The translations under genes and the position numbers were made by a program. Positions 16,011-19,114 of a DNA stretch of 19,114 nt are shown piece by piece; position 1 is the first letter of the stretch, and every line of letters starts with the position of its first letter. The notes below the pieces were generated by a model. It saw only the letters and a list, made by a program, of their open reading frames with translations, searched no databases and was not told the origin of the DNA. Origin of the DNA: Verrucomicrobiota bacterium (lineage in GTDB: Bacteria; Verrucomicrobiota; Verrucomicrobiia; Limisphaerales; UBA9464); contig CANHYD010000007.1 of the NCBI GenBank assembly GCA_947464705.1, positions 1 through 19,114 of the forward strand, written 5' to 3'.

Positions 16011-17168
16011 ATGCCCCTCACGATATCTGAGATCCTGAAAGACGAAGCATTGCGGCGTCACGAGTTCCCGGTGGCCACCCGTCAGACGTTCCTGTCGCAT
16101 GCCGGGGTCTGTCCGCTGCCGCGGCGCGTGTCCGAGGCGATCGGAGCCCATGCCCAGGCCTGCACCTTCGACGATCAAGAGGAGGCTCTGGCCCCCGGTG
16201 TGGTGGCGCAGGTGCGACGATTGGCGGCCAGTCTGATCGGTGCTGATCAGGACGAGGTTTCGTTGGTCGGGCCGACCTCGCTTGCCTTGAGCCAGGTGGC
16301 GGCAGGGCTCCAGATCAAGCGCGGCCAGAATGTCCTGATTTATCACGACTGCTACCCCTCGAACGTCTATCCGTGGATGGCCTTGGCAGACCGCGGGGTG
16401 GAGGTTCGGCTGATGAACATCCGCGAACTCGGCAAGGTGCGTGTTGTCGATGTCCAGGGGCAGATCGATGAAGACACTCGGTTGGTCGCCCTCGCCAGTG
16501 CGCATTATTTGACCGGATGGCGGATCAACATCGACGCCATCGGTCGAATGCTCCGATCCAAAGGAGTGCTCTTCTGCTTGGATGCCATCCAGACTCTGGG
16601 CGCCTTTCCCACCTCCGTGGCCAACGTGGATATTCTGGCGGCCGATGCCCACAAGTGGCTGATGGGACCGTGCGCGGCGGGAATCCTCTATGTTCGCAAA
16701 GAGGCTCGGCCACAAATCCGTCCGGTGGTTCACGGGTGGCACAATTTGCAGTGCCCAGATTTCCTCACGCAGGACGACTTGGTCTTTCATGAGGGAGCGC
16801 GTCGCTATGAGGCCGGTACGCACAATTTTCTGGGGCTCCACGGTTTGAAGGCCGCCCTGGAACTGGTGCAGGAGGTAGGCGTTGAGGCCATCGCCGCTGA
16901 ATTGGCCCGGAAGCGTTTGTGGTTGGTGCCCGAACTGGTGGCCAAGGGCTACACGGTGCTCCACGGCGATGCCCACGCCGACAACGCCGGCGGCATCACC
17001 AGCTTCTACCGAGATGGGACCGACATGCGCGCCCTGTATCAGCGGTTGAAGGAGGCCGGGGTGAGCACCTCGCACCGGATTCTTCCCGGAGGCCAGGCGG
17101 TCGTTCGGTTGTCGCCTCACTTCTACAACACCGACGAGGAGTTGCGCCGCTGCCTCGAGCTAGTCTAG
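16011..17168 (+). CDS. Class V aminotransferase-fold PLP enzyme
   Basis: Pyridoxal-phosphate enzyme of 385 residues, fold type I, cysteine-desulfurase/isopenicillin-epimerase-like. The PLP-binding Lys215 lies in ADAHKWLMGP. Asp191 and Gln194 in LDAIQTLG are the usual ring-nitrogen and phosphate-side contacts. The N-terminal FLSHAGVCPLP (about 27-37) is the substrate-entry motif seen in this family. VGPTS (about 86-90) fits the PLP phosphate loop. No catalytic Cys loop of IscS/SufS type is obvious, so sulfur transfer is not supported. Reaction remains open (aminotransferase, lyase or epimerase). The ATG at 16011 stands 4 bp after the terC-like stop. Confidence 0.85.
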   Translation: MPLTISEILKDEALRRHEFPVATRQTFLSHAGVCPLPRRVSEAIGAHAQACTFDDQEEALAPGVVAQVRRLAASLIGADQDEVSLVGPTSLALSQVAAGLQIKRGQNVLIYHDCYPSNVYPWMALADRGVEVRLMNIRELGKVRVVDVQGQIDEDTRLVALASAHYLTGWRINIDAIGRMLRSKGVLFCLDAIQTLGAFPTSVANVDILAADAHKWLMGPCAAGILYVRKEARPQIRPVVHGWHNLQCPDFLTQDDLVFHEGARRYEAGTHNFLGLHGLKAALELVQEVGVEAIAAELARKRLWLVPELVAKGYTVLHGDAHADNAGGITSFYRDGTDMRALYQRLKEAGVSTSHRILPGGQAVVRLSPHFYNTDEELRRCLELV

Positions 17169-17171
17169 CCG

Positions 17172-17187
17172 GGCGGGGTGTGCCGCC
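17172..17187. terminator. Small GC hairpin between convergent genes
   Basis: GGCGG (17172-17176) and CCGCC (17183-17187) form a 5-bp stem with a 6-base loop in the 37-bp gap between two convergent genes. A T-run is missing, so it is at best a weak bidirectional terminator. Confidence 0.3.
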
Positions 17188-17205
17188 TTGGGTCGCGCCC
17201 CAGCC

Positions 17206-18066
17206 TCAAACCACGGCGACCGGATTCTCCAATCGTCCGATGCCGTCGATCTCGATGATTACCCGGTCGCCAGCGGCCAGGGTGAATTCGTTGGGCGGAA
17301 CGATGCCGGTGCCCGTCAACAGCATGCTGCCGTTGGGGAAATCTTGGCAGCGGTGCAACCAGCCCGCGAGTTCGTCCAAGGAGCGCTTGAGTTGCGAGAC
17401 CTGAGTGGAGCCCTGAAAGACTGGGGCTCCGTCGCGACGGATTTCCAGGTTGATGGACCAGGACCGGGCTTCGTCCTCAGTGGCACCAACCCGAATCCAG
17501 GGGCCCAGCGCACAAGAGGCCCGGTAGGTCTTGGCTTGTGGCAGGTAGAGCAGGTTTTCCCCCTCGATGTCCCGGGAGCTCATGTCGTTGCCGATGGTGA
17601 ATCCGACCCGTTGACCGCGTCGGTTGAAGACCAACACCAACTCCGGTTCGGGGACACTCCAGCGGGCGTCGGAACGAATGCCCACGGGGGCGCCGGGCCC
17701 CACGGCTTTGGCTCCGGGTGACTTGAAGAAGAGTTCCGGACGATCCGCCGCATAGACCCGGTCATAGGCCGTTGCGCTGAAGTCCGATTCCTCCATCCGG
17801 GCGGACTTGCTCCGCAAGTACGTCACGCCTGCTGCCCAAACTTCCTGATTCTCGATGGGTGCTCCCAGACACACCTCGGAGATTGGAATCCGTCGGAGGT
17901 TTCCAGAGGCCCAGCGTTTCAATGTGGATTCCAGGTCGGGGACCTCCAGAAGCTGGGTGAGCGATTGAACCCCGACTCCAGACAAATCGAGGACTTCGGC
18001 ATCGTCCAGGGTGAGGCCCACGCAGGGGAATGGATGGGAGGCGGATTGGAATCTTCCGAGCTTCAT
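17206..18066 (-). CDS. FAH-superfamily enzyme, likely 2-keto-3-deoxy sugar-acid dehydratase
   Basis: Protein of 286 residues. The C-terminal fumarylacetoacetate-hydrolase catalytic domain covers about 75-285. Metal ligands are Glu140 and Glu142 (VPEPELVLVF) and Asp161 (GNDMSSRDIEGEN). LYLPQAKTY with Lys179, and TGTGIVPP (about 251-258), complete the active-site set. The SSRDIEGEN-LYLPQAK pattern is typical of the 2-dehydro-3-deoxy-D-arabinonate dehydratase branch, which makes 2-oxoglutarate semialdehyde in oxidative pentose pathways. Acylpyruvase or 2-hydroxyhepta-diene isomerase activity remains possible. The ATG at 18066 was preferred to a TTG at 18075. It is 89 bp downstream of the cysA-type gene. 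No companion pentonate genes are in the window. Confidence 0.82.
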   Translation of the reverse strand: MKLGRFQSASHPFPCVGLTLDDAEVLDLSGVGVQSLTQLLEVPDLESTLKRWASGNLRRIPISEVCLGAPIENQEVWAAGVTYLRSKSARMEESDFSATAYDRVYAADRPELFFKSPGAKAVGPGAPVGIRSDARWSVPEPELVLVFNRRGQRVGFTIGNDMSSRDIEGENLLYLPQAKTYRASCALGPWIRVGATEDEARSWSINLEIRRDGAPVFQGSTQVSQLKRSLDELAGWLHRCQDFPNGSMLLTGTGIVPPNEFTLAAGDRVIIEIDGIGRLENPVAVV

Positions 18067-18098
18067 GCCGGACAATCCAACACGTTTCTTCTGCCCGA

Positions 18099-18110
18099 CT
18101 CAACCTTGAG
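18099..18110. promoter_or_regulatory. Palindrome before the FAH gene
   Basis: CTCAA and TTGAG flank a CC centre 33 bases upstream of the FAH-type start codon, in the 89-bp gap after cysA. It may be an operator or a small hairpin. No -10/-35 pair is convincing here. Confidence 0.2.
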
Positions 18111-18155
18111 CAACCCAAACGACGGATCTCTGGCCGGCTTGGTGAGGTCTGGGGC

Positions 18156-19114
18156 TCAGATCCCCTCGGCGAAGTTGGCGGCCGAATGCACGGTGGCGAC
18201 CTCGGGAGAAAGGTTGCCCGAGCCGGTGGACAAGATCCGGTATTCGCGAATCTGGAAGCTCACCGAGGATCCTTGCTCCAGCCCCTGCCGCAGGAATTCG
18301 TCTTTCACGATGCGGGTGCGCAGGATCAAGCCGGACGGGGTCTCCAGCTCCAACCTCAGTTGCACTCCGAGGAAGTACACATGACGGATCACGGCCAAAT
18401 GGGGGTGCTCCTGAAGATTGCGAGAAATCTGGACGGCATACGGTCGGAAGCCGATTCGCAGGGTCTCTCCTTCGGCCATTCCGTGGGACGGAAAACTCAG
18501 TTCGTTGAGTCGGGCCGCGCCGTTCTGGACGGTCAGTTCCAGGACATTCAGGACGCCGATGAAGCGGGCCACGAATTCATTGCGCGGTTGCTCATACACC
18601 TCGCGCGGGGTTCCGATTTGCTCGAGCCGGCCCCGACTGAAGATCACGATCCGGTTGCTGACCTCCATGGCCTCCTCTTGGTCGTGAGTGACGAAGATCG
18701 TGGTGACGTGGAGTTCCCGGTGGAGGCGCACCAGCCATTCGCGCAATTCCTGGCGGATCTTGGCATCCACGGCTCCGAAGGGTTCGTCGAGCAGCAGTAC
18801 GGAAGGCCGCGGCGCGAGAGCTCGGGCGATGGCCACCCGCTGGCGCTGGCCACCGGACAATTGGTGCGGCAGACGGCGTCCGAGGCCATCGAGTCCGAAG
18901 AGCTTCAGGAGTTCTTCAACGCGCGCTTGGATTTCCGTCGGAGGGGTCTTCCGGATCTTGAGACCGAAGGCGACGTTGTCGAACACGCTCATCGTCTTGA
19001 AGAGCGCGTAGCTCTGGAAAACGAAGCCGATGTTGCGCTTCTGGACGGGCACGTCGTTGACGCGTTCACCGCGGACGAGCAGGTCTCCGGAGGTGGGAAC
19101 CTCCAGCCCGGCGA
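18156..19114 (-). CDS. cysA: CysA-type sulfate/thiosulfate ABC ATPase (partial, N-terminus outside)
   Basis: The last 319 residues of an ABC importer ATPase; the first 30-40 residues, including Walker A, lie beyond the right edge. The visible frame starts with AGLEVPTSGDLLVRGERV, then the Q-loop (GFVFQSYALF), the signature LSGGQRQ (about 18860-18840), Walker B VLLLDEPFGAVDAK and the switch His in FVTHDQEEAMEV. The stretch DAKIRQELREWLVRLHRELHVTTIFVTHDQEE... (read in two parts) matches CysA closely. A TOBE-like C-terminal domain follows. It would energise sulfate or thiosulfate uptake with CysT/CysW and a binding protein, probably encoded upstream outside the window. Apparent starts at 19052 are internal GTG codons. 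Confidence 0.9.
   Translation of the reverse strand, partial: AGLEVPTSGDLLVRGERVNDVPVQKRNIGFVFQSYALFKTMSVFDNVAFGLKIRKTPPTEIQARVEELLKLFGLDGLGRRLPHQLSGGQRQRVAIARALAPRPSVLLLDEPFGAVDAKIRQELREWLVRLHRELHVTTIFVTHDQEEAMEVSNRIVIFSRGRLEQIGTPREVYEQPRNEFVARFIGVLNVLELTVQNGAARLNELSFPSHGMAEGETLRIGFRPYAVQISRNLQEHPHLAVIRHVYFLGVQLRLELETPSGLILRTRIVKDEFLRQGLEQGSSVSFQIREYRILSTGSGNLSPEVATVHSAANFAEGI

Overview
The window is about 19.1 kb of GC-rich bacterial chromosome, with tightly packed genes and no rRNA, tRNA, CRISPR array or recognisable transposase. The gene families, the codon and base composition, and the short palindromic 'GGTAGGG' elements at the left end suggest a Gram-negative member of the Verrucomicrobiota or PVC group. 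This assignment is an inference from gene style; no marker gene is present. The layout looks like ordinary accessory or environment-response chromosome rather than a phage or a single island.

Region 1 (1-414) is non-coding: an imperfect palindromic element (49-115), a further half-copy of it, and a GAAACGGTTTC palindrome that looks like a LacI-family operator. Region 2 (415-7566, minus strand) is a copper/silver efflux locus. It runs, in transcription order, from a small secreted Cys/His-containing protein of unknown function, across a 215-bp gap with a strong hairpin, to cusC (outer-membrane channel), cusB (periplasmic adaptor) and cusA (RND pump). The last three genes overlap through ATGA and GTGA junctions, so they are probably translated in a coupled way. 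CusA keeps all three methionines of the E. coli CusA metal-relay site. CusB carries copper-binding-type modules at both ends.

Region 3 (7567-11162): a 455-bp intergenic stretch separates the efflux locus from a divergent LacI-family regulator (8022-9044). Converging on that gene is a secreted alpha/beta-hydrolase. Upstream of the hydrolase on the same strand lie a universal stress protein and a very small stand-alone CBM48 glycogen-binding-type protein. Region 4 (11163-15072, plus strand) holds a radical SAM protein, a PocR-domain AraC-type regulator, a soluble PAS histidine kinase and its NarL-type response regulator. Kinase and regulator overlap by ATGA. The AraC gene has a hairpin-rich leader.

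Region 5 (15278-17168, plus strand) is a TerC-family membrane protein followed after 4 bp by a class V (cysteine-desulfurase-fold) PLP enzyme. Region 6 (17206-19114, minus strand) converges on it. It holds an FAH-superfamily enzyme resembling 2-keto-3-deoxy sugar-acid dehydratases and, upstream, a CysA-type sulfate ABC ATPase whose N-terminus lies beyond the right edge.

I do not see a clearly new multi-gene defence or biosynthetic system. The most rewarding items are the leader protein and hairpins of the copper locus, the doubly metal-tagged CusB, the REP-like element, and the structured leader of the PocR-AraC gene beside a two-component system.
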